Assembly (NCBI GenBank): GCA_031255855.1
Contig: JAIRRS010000056.1
Location: 1-36,262, forward strand
DNA from: Tannerellaceae bacterium
GTDB lineage: Bacteria > Bacteroidota > Bacteroidia > Bacteroidales > Tannerellaceae
DNA: 36,262 nt
Direction of reading: 5' to 3'
How positions within the stretch are numbered: position 1 is the stretch's first letter; each line of letters begins with the position of its first letter. Under the pieces are notes generated by a model that worked only from the letters and a program-made list of their open reading frames with translations, was not told the DNA's origin and searched no databases. A program made the translations under genes and the position numbers. This document shows positions 7,850 to 15,785 of this stretch, piece after piece.

Positions 7850-7877
7850 AGCAGTTAGACGGGGGAGTTTAGCTGCT
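7850..7877 (+). terminator. Rho-independent terminator after glycerate kinase
   Basis: An 11-bp stem (7850-7860 with 7867-7877, two G-T wobbles) closes a 6-nt loop of mostly G and is followed by seven T in a row (7877-7882 region). It separates the glycerate kinase gene from the sensor kinase gene. Confidence 0.75.
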
Positions 7878-7879
7878 TT

Positions 7880-7912
7880 TTTGTCTTTGTCTTTCTTTAA
7901 TGCGTATTTTTG
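7880..7912 (+). promoter_or_regulatory. Predicted promoter of the LytTR two-component operon
   Basis: TTTG at 7880-7883 is followed after 21 nt by TATTTTTG at 7905-7912. A second TATTTTTG lies at 7915-7922. It lies directly after the terminator. If it is used, transcription starts downstream of the ATG at 7900, which favours a later start for the kinase. Confidence 0.5.
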
Positions 7913-7959
7913 TTTATTTTTGTTTGCTGAGTAAACAGGGTGGTATTGGGATAGCTACG

Positions 7960-8973
7960 ATGATGGATTTGATTGGAAAATATACTTCTTTCAGGCTTCT
8001 GCTGATTGGTTTGGCGGGGGGTATATTTATTGTATATCCTAATATTTCTTCGCTTTCATGGGAATTGAGTTTCTTGGATGCATCGGAATATCCGGAGCAT
8101 TTGGCATTCTTCTTTTTCCGGTATATTTATTTTGTAATATTGATCTGGATTTTGGCTAAGTATAATCTGGAGAAGATGCAGGGTTATCTTTTGGGGAAAC
8201 GGGTTGCGCAAACTTTTTTTATGGCTGCCGGCGCGTATGTTTTGTATAGTTTTATCTCTTTTTTTTCTTGCAAGAGGGCTGATTGTTTTGGGAGTGTATT
8301 GATTTTCCAGTTTTTTGTTGTTTTTATTGTGTGTACTTTTGTGGGACATGTGTTCCAAATGTACCATGTGCAGGTGAAGAAGGAGCAGGAAATCGAACGA
8401 CTGAGGATGGAGAATTTGCAGAGTCGTTATGATGCTTTGACAAACCAGATAAATCCTCATTTTCTTTTTAATTCGCTTAATGGGCTTTCTGCTTTGATCC
8501 GGAAAAAGAATGATGAAAATACGATGGCATATGTTAATAAAATGTCGGATGTTTTCCGTTATATCCTGCAGAGCGAAAAGAGGGGATTGGTGGTGTTGGA
8601 CGAGGAGCTTGCGTTTGTGGAATCGTTCCGTTATATGATGGAGGTTCGTTTTGCTAATAAGTTGGCGTTTCATATTGATGTGAAGGAGTGTTATTTGAAC
8701 TTGAAATTGCCGGTGTTGTCTCTTCTTCCGTTGATTGACAATATTGTTGTTCATAATACGATTGATAGTGAGCATGTGATGAAGGTGGATATCTGTATGA
8801 ATGAAGATAGGGAATTAGTGGTATGTAACCCTGTTTATCCGAAGTTGACTTGTTCTGTTACGAATGGTACGGGGATTAGGAATCTTGAGAATCGTTTTTT
8901 GTTGTTGATGAACAGGAAAATAAGGATTGAAAATGACGGGGATGTATTTCGTGTGTATTTACCCTTGATATAG
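7960..8973 (+). CDS. LytS/YehU-type sensor histidine kinase
   Basis: An inner-membrane kinase with four hydrophobic segments (about residues 11-27, 47-67, 84-101 and 110-130), a short coiled coil (KKEQEIERLRMENLQSRYDALTNQ) and a His_kinase domain. The phospho-acceptor is H167 in NQINPHFLFNSLN. The ATP-binding part has LLPLIDNIVVHN in place of the common PLVENAIKH, and NGTGIRNLENRF as the glycine box. The frame can be read from 7900, adding 20 residues. I prefer the ATG at 7960 because the predicted -7 box lies at 7905-7912. There is no periplasmic sensor domain of note, so the signal is probably sensed in or at the membrane. It is followed after 6 bp by its response regulator. Confidence 0.92.
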   Translation: MMDLIGKYTSFRLLLIGLAGGIFIVYPNISSLSWELSFLDASEYPEHLAFFFFRYIYFVILIWILAKYNLEKMQGYLLGKRVAQTFFMAAGAYVLYSFISFFSCKRADCFGSVLIFQFFVVFIVCTFVGHVFQMYHVQVKKEQEIERLRMENLQSRYDALTNQINPHFLFNSLNGLSALIRKKNDENTMAYVNKMSDVFRYILQSEKRGLVVLDEELAFVESFRYMMEVRFANKLAFHIDVKECYLNLKLPVLSLLPLIDNIVVHNTIDSEHVMKVDICMNEDRELVVCNPVYPKLTCSVTNGTGIRNLENRFLLLMNRKIRIENDGDVFRVYLPLI

Positions 8974-8979
8974 TATTTT

Positions 8980-9738
8980 ATGAGGATTTTAATTGTTGAA
9001 GATGAGACGGCCGCTTATGAGAATATTGTGGATATTCTTGCTGAGATAGATCCGTCTGTTGAGATAATCGGTAATACGGAGAGTATCATCCAGACGATTC
9101 ATTGGCTAAGGGGGAATATGTTGCCGGATTTGATATTGATGGATATCCATTTATCAGATGGATCGGCTTTTTCTATTTTTGAAAGTATTACGATAGAGGT
9201 TCCGATAATCTTTACGACGGCTTATGATGAATATGCTATTGAGGCTTTCAGGGTGAACTGTATTGATTACCTTTTGAAGCCTATTAAAACGGAGGAATTA
9301 AGGCGTGCTTTGGTTAAGTTTAGCAAATGGTCGGAGAGGGAAGTTGCGCAATATTTGTCGCGGCTTACGCGGTTGTCTCCGGTATCTTCCAATAATTATA
9401 ATGACCGGTTGCTGGTTCCTCATAAGGATAAATTGTTGCCGATAAATGTTTGTGATATTTCTTGTTTTTATACGACGGATAAGACGACTACTATTTATAT
9501 GAAAGACGGCGCTTCTTACCCTTATAATAAAACGCTTGATCAGGTGATGACGTCGCTGAACCCGTGTGATTTTACGCGGGCGAACAAGCAATTTATTATT
9601 GCGCGGGATAGCGTGAGGAATATTACGGTTTGGTTCGACAGCCGACTTCTAATCACGCTGGATATTGAGACACCTGAGCGGATTTATATCAGCAAGAACA
9701 GGGCTGCCGAATTTAAATCGTGGGTGGTTGGCAGGTAG
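8980..9738 (+). CDS. LytTR-family response regulator
   Basis: The partner of the preceding kinase, a cytoplasmic transcription factor of 252 residues. The receiver domain (about 1-120) has the acidic pair E7-D8, phospho-acceptor D55 in LILMDIHL, the switch region FTTAYDEYAIEAF and the conserved lysine in YLLKPIK. The C-terminal LytTR DNA-binding domain (about 140-250) shows DRLLVPHKDKLLPINVCDISCFYTTDK, then DGASYPYNKTLDQV, and FTRANKQFIIA. LytTR regulators bind pairs of short direct repeats about 21-22 bp apart. Candidate targets in this window are the 22-bp array at 6399-6474 and the direct repeat before the barrel gene at 10885. It ends 10 bp from the convergent SMP-30 gene. Confidence 0.95.
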   Translation: MRILIVEDETAAYENIVDILAEIDPSVEIIGNTESIIQTIHWLRGNMLPDLILMDIHLSDGSAFSIFESITIEVPIIFTTAYDEYAIEAFRVNCIDYLLKPIKTEELRRALVKFSKWSEREVAQYLSRLTRLSPVSSNNYNDRLLVPHKDKLLPINVCDISCFYTTDKTTTIYMKDGASYPYNKTLDQVMTSLNPCDFTRANKQFIIARDSVRNITVWFDSRLLITLDIETPERIYISKNRAAEFKSWVVGR

Positions 9739-9748
9739 GCGTCTACCG

Positions 9749-10657
9749 TTACCGTATTCCTTTAACGTTCATTTTCAGGGTGTATAGATATTGTGAAGCT
9801 GTGATGAGAAGTGTTTTCATATCTTTTCCACCGAAGCACACGTTCGCTGTCCATCTGGCTTCTACCGGGATATGTTCGATTTGTTCGCCTTGTGGATTGA
9901 ATACTGTTATTCCTTTTCCGGTGAGGTATATGTTTCCTCTTTCATCCATTGTCATTCCGTCGGATCCCATGGGTGCGAATAGTTTTTTTCCGCTTAATGA
10001 GCCGTCGGGGGCTATGTCGTAAACGTAGGTTTTGCCGGCTCTGATGTCGGCTACGTATAGTAGTTTCCCGTCGGGCGACCCGATTATTCCATTGGGTTGC
10101 TCCAGTTGGTTGTCTATACGAATGATGTTTTTACGGCCGGACGACAGGGGAATGTAGTAGAGGTGTTGCCCGTCTTGTTGCATTTCGGGGTCGCGTGTCC
10201 AGTATTCGCGCTTGTAAAGCGGGTCGGTAAAGTAAACATTGCCGTTTGGATGTATCCATAAGTCGTTGGGGCCGTTTAGCTTTTTCCCTTCATAATCGGC
10301 TGCTACTACTGTGTGGCCGCCATCCGGGGAAATACTCCAGATTTCGTTGTCCATATCGGAACAGGAAAGCAGGTTGCCGTTTTTATCGAAATACATGCCG
10401 TTGGCCCGGCCGGTATTTTCGAGGAAGATGGAGACTGTGCCGTTATCGGAAGACCATTTCCAGATACGATCGTTGGGTTGGTCGGTAAAATAGACGTTGC
10501 CGTTTTTGTCGACGGCAGGTCCTTCGGTGAAACTGAAGCCATCGGCTACTTTCTCTGGTATGGCTCCCGGAGCAATGACGCCTTTGTTTTCCCGGGTACA
10601 AGCTGTTGTGCAAATAAGTGGTAACAACAGACAGAAAAGGGTGATAGTTTTATTCAT
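9749..10657 (-). CDS. SMP-30/gluconolactonase-like lipoprotein
   Basis: A six-bladed beta-propeller of the SMP-30/gluconolactonase/LRE family, anchored as a lipoprotein (lipobox ending at C20, sequence CTTAC). Metal-site landmarks are SFTEGPAVDKNGNVYFTDQP (glutamate ligand), KLNGPNDLWIHPNGNVYFTDP and QPNGIIGSPDGKLLYVADI (asparagine and aspartate ligands). Members hydrolyse sugar lactones or related esters; the substrate here is unknown. The gene is divergent from the outer-membrane barrel gene and convergent with the response regulator, so it may belong functionally to either or neither. Confidence 0.9.
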   Translation of the reverse strand: MNKTITLFCLLLPLICTTACTRENKGVIAPGAIPEKVADGFSFTEGPAVDKNGNVYFTDQPNDRIWKWSSDNGTVSIFLENTGRANGMYFDKNGNLLSCSDMDNEIWSISPDGGHTVVAADYEGKKLNGPNDLWIHPNGNVYFTDPLYKREYWTRDPEMQQDGQHLYYIPLSSGRKNIIRIDNQLEQPNGIIGSPDGKLLYVADIRAGKTYVYDIAPDGSLSGKKLFAPMGSDGMTMDERGNIYLTGKGITVFNPQGEQIEHIPVEARWTANVCFGGKDMKTLLITASQYLYTLKMNVKGIR

Positions 10658-10696
10658 AAATAGAGAGATGATAGTTTAATATTCAATGAAATACGA

Positions 10697-10730
10697 CAAA
10701 TGTAGTAAAAAACTCCGGGAAAAAAGCAAA
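10697..10730 (-). promoter_or_regulatory. Predicted promoter of the SMP-30-like gene
   Basis: On the minus strand TACATTTG (10704-10697) is a fit to TAnnTTTG, with TTTG (10730-10727) 22 nt upstream, slightly longer than the 19-21 nt seen at other promoters here. Confidence 0.45.
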
Positions 10731-10765
10731 CTGCCGGACACATAAAGTGAGAATCCTGTAACAAT

Positions 10766-10820
10766 ATGTAGGTATTTTGTGTATAAAGAATGCCCATAAG
10801 TAGGTATTGTGTTATCAAAG
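10766..10820. repeat. Direct repeat, 32-bp period, upstream of the barrel-imelysin-diheme genes
   Basis: The segment from 10766 and that from 10798 agree at 17 of 23 positions, with the core GTAGGTATT repeated exactly at 10768 and 10800. The second copy reaches the predicted -33 region of the downstream promoter, a position suited to an activator site. Confidence 0.6.
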
Positions 10821-10837
10821 GCACAAAAATATTTTTG
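10806..10837 (+). promoter_or_regulatory. Predicted promoter of the outer-membrane barrel/imelysin operon
   Basis: TATTTTTG at 10830-10837 matches TAnnTTTG. The -33 element is ATTG (10806-10809) with 20 nt between, one mismatch from TTTG and lying within the second direct repeat. Confidence 0.5.
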
Positions 10838-10884
10838 CATCGTCTATTGTGACATTGTGATTAATAACCTATATCTGCTTAATA

Positions 10885-12195
10885 ATGAGGAAAATTTTCA
10901 GTCTCGCTTTATTGATTGTCTTGTTTTTTGCTTGTTTCTCGCCTGGGGTGTCTGCTCAATATGCCGACGAATCGAAAGTTGATGAAACGGGGAGTCTTGT
11001 TGTTGCAAAACGGCGGTTCCAATTGGGAGGTTATGGAGAGGCGGTTTTCCAGCGTATGTTTTATTCCGATAATATTGAGCGGTATAAATATCCTGAAAGA
11101 CATACGGATGGGAATCATGGACGTTTCGATTTACCACATGTGGTGTTATATATGAGTTATGATTTTGGGAAAGGCTGGAAAATGTCTACCGAGATTGAGT
11201 TTGAACATGGCGGTACGGGGACTACTTATGAAATTGAAAACTCCGAAACCGGGGAATATGAAACCGAGATTGAAAAGGGAGGAGAAGTGGCCTTGGAGCA
11301 GTTTTGGATTGAAAAGCGTTTTGCCAATACGGCTCATTTGCGTGTTGGGCATGTGATTGTTCCAGTCGGGCTTACCAATATGTACCATATGCCTACGGAG
11401 TTCTTTTCTGTTTTGCGCCCGGAAGAGGAAGCTATGATTTTGCCTTGTACCTGGCATGAAACCGGGCTTAGCTTTTGGGGGCAAATCCCGCATTGGCGTT
11501 ATGAAGCCATGTTTATCGCGGGTTTAGACGCCGAACGTTTCAATAACGCCAATTGGATAAACGGCGGGTCGGTGACTCCTTATGAATTCAAAATTGCTAA
11601 CCGTTATGCCGGGGCTTTCCGTATAGATAATTATTCGGTAAAGGGGCTGCGTTTGGGATTGAGCGGATATTATGGGTATAGCGCCGGGAACAGCTTAAAG
11701 CAAGACCGTTATAAGGATGTAGACGGGGCTGTAAGTATCGGCGCTTTTGATGCCGTGTATGACGACCATCATGTATTAGCCAGGGCAAATGTGGTTTATG
11801 GTCATCTGGATGATTCGTATAAGATATCAATGATTAATAAGAAGATGCCCAATGCAAGCCCTTCTCCGGGCACGGATGTTGGATCGGGAGCATTGGCTTG
11901 GTATGTAGAAGCGGGGTATGATATCCTGTCTTTTTTTCCTGATCGCAAAAATAAAGGCGACAAATTCTACGTATATGGTCATTATGGTTTCTATGATTCA
12001 ATGTATGAAACATCTACGAAAATCACCCCGAAAAGTTGGACAGAGAAGAGAATTATTAGTGGAGGGATTAACTATTTTCCAATGAAAGGTTTGGTCGTTA
12101 AGGCGGAATATGCTATGCGGAAATTCAAAACGCCATATAATGGTGAACCGACGATTTCCCTGGGTGTAGGGTATTCGGGATTGTTTGGGTATTGA
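10885..12195 (+). CDS. Outer-membrane beta-barrel protein (porin-like), imelysin-associated
   Basis: A 436-residue exported protein. The signal peptide ends near GVSAQ. The rest is short amphipathic strands rich in Y, F, W and G (for example RFQLGGYGEAVFQRMFYSD, LPHVVLYMSYDFGKGWKMSTEIEFEHGG, LRVGHVIVPVGLTNMYHMPTEFFSVLRPEEE), ending in LGVGYSGLFGY, an aromatic C-terminus as expected for BamA-inserted barrels. It resembles phosphate-selective-porin-like barrels, but I cannot assign a substrate. It precedes an imelysin gene by 30 bp and a di-heme oxidoreductase gene, so a role in delivering or exporting the compound those lipoproteins handle is plausible. Confidence 0.82.
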   Translation: MRKIFSLALLIVLFFACFSPGVSAQYADESKVDETGSLVVAKRRFQLGGYGEAVFQRMFYSDNIERYKYPERHTDGNHGRFDLPHVVLYMSYDFGKGWKMSTEIEFEHGGTGTTYEIENSETGEYETEIEKGGEVALEQFWIEKRFANTAHLRVGHVIVPVGLTNMYHMPTEFFSVLRPEEEAMILPCTWHETGLSFWGQIPHWRYEAMFIAGLDAERFNNANWINGGSVTPYEFKIANRYAGAFRIDNYSVKGLRLGLSGYYGYSAGNSLKQDRYKDVDGAVSIGAFDAVYDDHHVLARANVVYGHLDDSYKISMINKKMPNASPSPGTDVGSGALAWYVEAGYDILSFFPDRKNKGDKFYVYGHYGFYDSMYETSTKITPKSWTEKRIISGGINYFPMKGLVVKAEYAMRKFKTPYNGEPTISLGVGYSGLFGY

Positions 12196-12225
12196 AATGA
12201 GATTTTATTAATAATACAACATGTT

Positions 12226-13425
12226 ATGAAAAAGTATTTATTGAAATGGATGTATGTAGTGGCCATCGCTGTTATGGCCGTAGGTTTACCCTCTTGTGGG
12301 AATGACGACGACGGAGATATTATCGACGATGATGAAAACAATGACAAATTATACAAGGAAATACTGGAAAACTATGTAAGAACAACAGTGATTCCAACGT
12401 ACAAGGCATTGGCGGAAGCGGCATTGGAGATGCGTAGCGCTAACGAAGCGCTTAAGGCAAATGCGACAGACGCAACCATGAAGGCAGCTTCGGACGCATG
12501 GATGAAGGCGCGCGTTGAGTGGGAGCTTAGTGAAGCATTCCTTTTTGGCCCTGTGAGTGAAGATTACCTGAATGTTGACGCACATATTGACTCGTGGCCA
12601 TTGGAACTGGAAGAGATCAAAAAAGAAATAAATAATTCCGAAGGGAAGCTGACTGGCGCGAGGGCTTGGGAAGAATTGGAAGACGAAGTTATCGGGTTTC
12701 ACGTGACGGAGTATCTGCTTTACCGCGAAGGGAAATCTCGTCCGGTAGCTGATTTGACGACAGGAGAATTGAATTATCTGACGGCTGCCACCGACGCGTT
12801 GGTGTGGGACTGTGTGCTGGCGTATGTGGCTTGGGCAGGAGAAGAGAATGTAAGTGATGCAATTAAAGCTGTTTACCGTGAAAATGATGAGGTGGTAAGC
12901 TTCCTTGAAGAACAGAATAGCCGGATAAAGAATTTCGGCGTCAAACTTTCAACCGCTGAAAGCTATTCGTCGTGGGAAAGCGCTGCGCAGGAGATTATTG
13001 ACGGTGTGAAGGATATTGCAGACGAGGTTGGCGCAACCAAGATTGAAGCTCCCTACAATAGCGGTCGCGTGGAAGATGTGGAATCATGGTACAGCTGGCA
13101 TTCACTTGACGATTATACAAACAATATACACAGCATCAAGAACGCTTATCTGGGAGGTTCAGGCATTGAAGGATCACGCAGTAGTGTGTCGTTAAGCACA
13201 TTTGTAAAAGAGAAAAATGCCGACCTGGATACGGAAATCAAAGACAAAATAGACGATTGTATCAGGAAAATCGAAGCGATTGGCGGAGGCCAGCTCTCTT
13301 TTTACAAGGTGGTAGAAGCTAAGAAAAACGGCGATACCAGCAAAGACCAGGCAGTAAGCGCGGCTGTTGCAGCTTGTATGGAAGTGGGTATTTCTTTTGA
13401 GAAGATTAAGGAATTGATGAAATAA
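12226..13425 (+). CDS. Imelysin-family lipoprotein (peptidase M75 fold, iron-associated)
   Basis: A 399-residue lipoprotein (lipobox LPSC, C24) followed by an acidic linker. The helical imelysin domain is visible from NYVRTTVIPTYKALAEAALEMR onward. It carries the signature G157-F-H-V-T-E162, a match to the family GxHxxE motif, within IGFHVTEYLLY. Imelysins (IrpA, the M75 domain of EfeO) are iron-regulated surface or periplasmic proteins implicated in iron uptake; proteolysis is doubtful for most members. Here it lies between a barrel protein and a di-heme oxidoreductase, a pairing known for the family. The 103-bp gap after it contains inverted repeats, so the next gene may be partly uncoupled. 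Confidence 0.92.
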   Translation: MKKYLLKWMYVVAIAVMAVGLPSCGNDDDGDIIDDDENNDKLYKEILENYVRTTVIPTYKALAEAALEMRSANEALKANATDATMKAASDAWMKARVEWELSEAFLFGPVSEDYLNVDAHIDSWPLELEEIKKEINNSEGKLTGARAWEELEDEVIGFHVTEYLLYREGKSRPVADLTTGELNYLTAATDALVWDCVLAYVAWAGEENVSDAIKAVYRENDEVVSFLEEQNSRIKNFGVKLSTAESYSSWESAAQEIIDGVKDIADEVGATKIEAPYNSGRVEDVESWYSWHSLDDYTNNIHSIKNAYLGGSGIEGSRSSVSLSTFVKEKNADLDTEIKDKIDDCIRKIEAIGGGQLSFYKVVEAKKNGDTSKDQAVSAAVAACMEVGISFEKIKELMK

Positions 13426-13444
13426 TAGTTTTATGGCAGTCAAC

Positions 13445-13512
13445 GATTAATGGCTGATGATGGAGGATTCATTGTGAAAAGAGCAACAATTAATCATTGT
13501 TGGCCATTAATC
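13445..13512. repeat. Intergenic inverted repeats between imelysin and di-heme genes
   Basis: GATTAATGGC (13445-13454) pairs perfectly with GCCATTAATC (13503-13512). Between them CAACAAT-taatc-ATTGTTG (13484-13502) is a separate hairpin. No T-tract follows, so this is not a classic terminator. Related ATTAAT/GTTAA words occur in the gap at 22548-22610. Confidence 0.6.
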
Positions 13513-13528
13513 ATTTATATAGTGTTTT

Positions 13529-15058
13529 ATGAAAAAATTTAGTAGTTTATTTTTAGTTGTAATGTCTTTATCTGTTATAACAGCTTGTGACGACGATATC
13601 GACAAAGGGAAAATTCCTGATGAAGTGGAATTGAGTGAAGAGTATTACACCGGAGGCAAGATGGGAACTGTATTTGTTTCGTCTTCAAAAGCATACAAAC
13701 AAGCCATGCCTGCTATTGACCAAGATCCTGCATTGTTTCAGCAATTTATGCGTGGAGAACGTTTGTCTGACAAAAGTTTTGTTACGAATGAAGGAATGGG
13801 ATACTCCGGACTGGGTCCTGTATATATCCGGAAGTCGTGCATAGCCTGTCATCCGAGTTATGGAGGACGCGGACAGCGTGTGGAAACATTTGACACGAAT
13901 GACAGCAAGAACAGTTATCTGTTGATGATTTATGACCCGTCGAAACCGGGGCTCCCTTTGGCTTCCCAATATTTTACGGGTATGACACAAACTCGCGCCG
14001 TTGGGCCGTTTAAAGCGCCCATAGACGAACACGGAATACAATTAACCTGGCATCAATATGTGGACGAACATGGCAATAAATATGCAGACGGCACGCCGTA
14101 TAGCGCCGGAACGTCATATGAAGGGACACTTATTTATCCCACGGTTGCAGTAAGCCAGGATGCCATATTGTTTAAAGATTTTGACATGAGCAAACATGCC
14201 GCCAGTATCGAAGCTACCATCGGCATCTATGGTACCGGATTGCTGGACGCGATTTCGGACGAGGATTTACGTGCCGAACATCAAACCCAACAGGCTCGTG
14301 GCTATTGCCAGGGAGTCATTGGGAATGACATTGACGAAACAGGATTGAATCCGTACTATCCCGGTAAACATCCCGGAAGGTTTACATACCTCTGCACGCG
14401 TGCTACATTGGATAATGGTCCGGGAGCGAATGCGTTATGGAACATTACGAATGTGACCCGTCCAGGTCGCACATATAACTATATCACGGAAGAATATGCC
14501 CGGGTAATGTCGGAAGATAAAGATGTACAAGCGACTCTTGGACAAGCAGCGAAGCAAATCTTTGACGATTTGATGTCGAAAGCGCTGACACCTGAAATGA
14601 CACAAGAAGATTATGAAGCCTTTATGGTATGGCATCGTGGACTGGCTGTTCCTGCTGCCCGTAATCTGGATGATGAAACGGTTCAAAAGGGGCGTGCGTT
14701 ATTCTATAACAATGGTTGTACGGCATGCCACCGTCCTTCGTGGACTACCCGCAACAATTATAAACCGTTGCCTGCCATATCAAATCAGAAGATATACCCG
14801 TATACCGATTTGTTGCGTCATGACCTCGACATGAAAGAACCTGGACGTGCCAAGATTTGCCGTACGACACCATTGTGGGGACGAGGTTTGATGAAAGTGG
14901 TTTCCGGTCATGGGGATATGTTGCACGATTTACGTGCCCGCAATTACGAAGAAGCTATTCTTTGGCATGGCGGAGAAGCAAAGCAACCCAAAGAGAATTT
15001 CCGTAAGATGTCCAAGGAAGACAGGACAGCGTTAATTCGATTCCTTGAGTCGATTTAA
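13529..15058 (+). CDS. Di-heme oxidoreductase lipoprotein (DUF1111, thiol oxidoreductase-like)
   Basis: A 509-residue lipoprotein (lipobox VITAC, C20) with two c-type heme motifs, C104-I-A-C107-H108 and C397-T-A-C400-H401. The block CRTTPLWGRGLMKVVSGHGDMLHD is the conserved C-terminal heme environment of the DUF1111 family. The protein is exported and should be matured by a cytochrome c assembly system. Members are commonly encoded next to imelysin genes, often under iron control, and are thought to perform a redox step in metal acquisition. That function is inferred. It ends with a 4-bp overlap with the convergent queH gene. Confidence 0.92.
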   Translation: MKKFSSLFLVVMSLSVITACDDDIDKGKIPDEVELSEEYYTGGKMGTVFVSSSKAYKQAMPAIDQDPALFQQFMRGERLSDKSFVTNEGMGYSGLGPVYIRKSCIACHPSYGGRGQRVETFDTNDSKNSYLLMIYDPSKPGLPLASQYFTGMTQTRAVGPFKAPIDEHGIQLTWHQYVDEHGNKYADGTPYSAGTSYEGTLIYPTVAVSQDAILFKDFDMSKHAASIEATIGIYGTGLLDAISDEDLRAEHQTQQARGYCQGVIGNDIDETGLNPYYPGKHPGRFTYLCTRATLDNGPGANALWNITNVTRPGRTYNYITEEYARVMSEDKDVQATLGQAAKQIFDDLMSKALTPEMTQEDYEAFMVWHRGLAVPAARNLDDETVQKGRALFYNNGCTACHRPSWTTRNNYKPLPAISNQKIYPYTDLLRHDLDMKEPGRAKICRTTPLWGRGLMKVVSGHGDMLHDLRARNYEEAILWHGGEAKQPKENFRKMSKEDRTALIRFLESI

Positions 15059-15603
15059 TGTTGGCCGACGTTGAGGCTATATTCGCAGCCACAGTATTTT
15101 TGATTGTAGAAATCATTTTCTTTCAGCAATATGAGACGGCGTTCGCTTAATCCGTCTTTACGCCAATTCTTTTCCCAAAACATGACATTCCCGAATTGAG
15201 AAGCGGCCCAATGTCCAGCCTCGGCAATCTGGTCGAGGCGTTTCCACCTGGAAGAGGCCAATGTTGTGGCGAACTGTTCGAAGCCATAGTTGTTTGCCAA
15301 ACAAGCAGTTGCCCAAAGCCGCATTTTAAAGCATTGCAGGCAGCGTTTTCCTCTTTCGGGTTCGTTTTCCAGTCCTGATATAGACTCCCGCCAGTGGTTG
15401 TAGTCATAGTCACCGTCTATAATTTCAATGCCTTTCGATTGGGCATACCGGGTACATTCAGACTTTCGTATTTCATATTCTTCCCTCGGATAAATATTCG
15501 GATTATAATAGAATACTATCGGACGGATATCATTAGCTAGCAGCCATTCGATGATTGCAGCGGAGCAGGGGGCACAACATGTATGTAATAACAATCTTCG
15601 CAT
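15055..15603 (-). CDS. queH: QueH, epoxyqueuosine reductase (non-cobalamin type)
   Basis: Catalyses the last step of queuosine synthesis in tRNA, reducing epoxyqueuosine. The 182-residue protein (former DUF208) shows LLLHTCCAPCS at the N-terminus (C9, C10, C13), FYYNPNIYPREEYEIRK, C88-x-x-C91 in RCLQCF, and YCGCEYS near the C-terminus, the cysteine set used for its iron-sulfur and iron centre. It replaces cobalamin-dependent QueG. A -7 box TATCTTTG lies at 15619-15612 on the minus strand. The gene is single and overlaps the end of the di-heme gene by 4 bp tail to tail. Confidence 0.95.
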   Translation of the reverse strand: MRRLLLHTCCAPCSAAIIEWLLANDIRPIVFYYNPNIYPREEYEIRKSECTRYAQSKGIEIIDGDYDYNHWRESISGLENEPERGKRCLQCFKMRLWATACLANNYGFEQFATTLASSRWKRLDQIAEAGHWAASQFGNVMFWEKNWRKDGLSERRLILLKENDFYNQKYCGCEYSLNVGQH

Positions 15604-15785
15604 TATGCCGGCAAAGATAGTTTATTTGCTGCATAAATCCTGCTGTTTTTCAAATCCTGACCTTTCGTTTACAAAACGATTTTTGCATTTTGTTTTGACT
15701 AAGGAAAGCGGATTTTTTGCATGATTCCGCTATCTTTGTCAAAGTTTTAAAACGAGTAGTATATACCAACTAATTCTAATCTTTT

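Noticed and set aside
8056..8775. A 239-codon minus-strand open frame
   Set aside because: It lies opposite the histidine kinase; low complexity arises from the G/T-rich coding strand.
13441..13514. Possible CRISPR-like or attachment site
   Set aside because: Only inverted repeats are present, with no regular spacer array and no integrase or cas gene nearby.
15690..15735. Hairpin GCGGA/TCCGC upstream of the GH5 gene as a terminator
   Set aside because: The stem is only 5 bp with a long loop and overlaps the likely -7 box.
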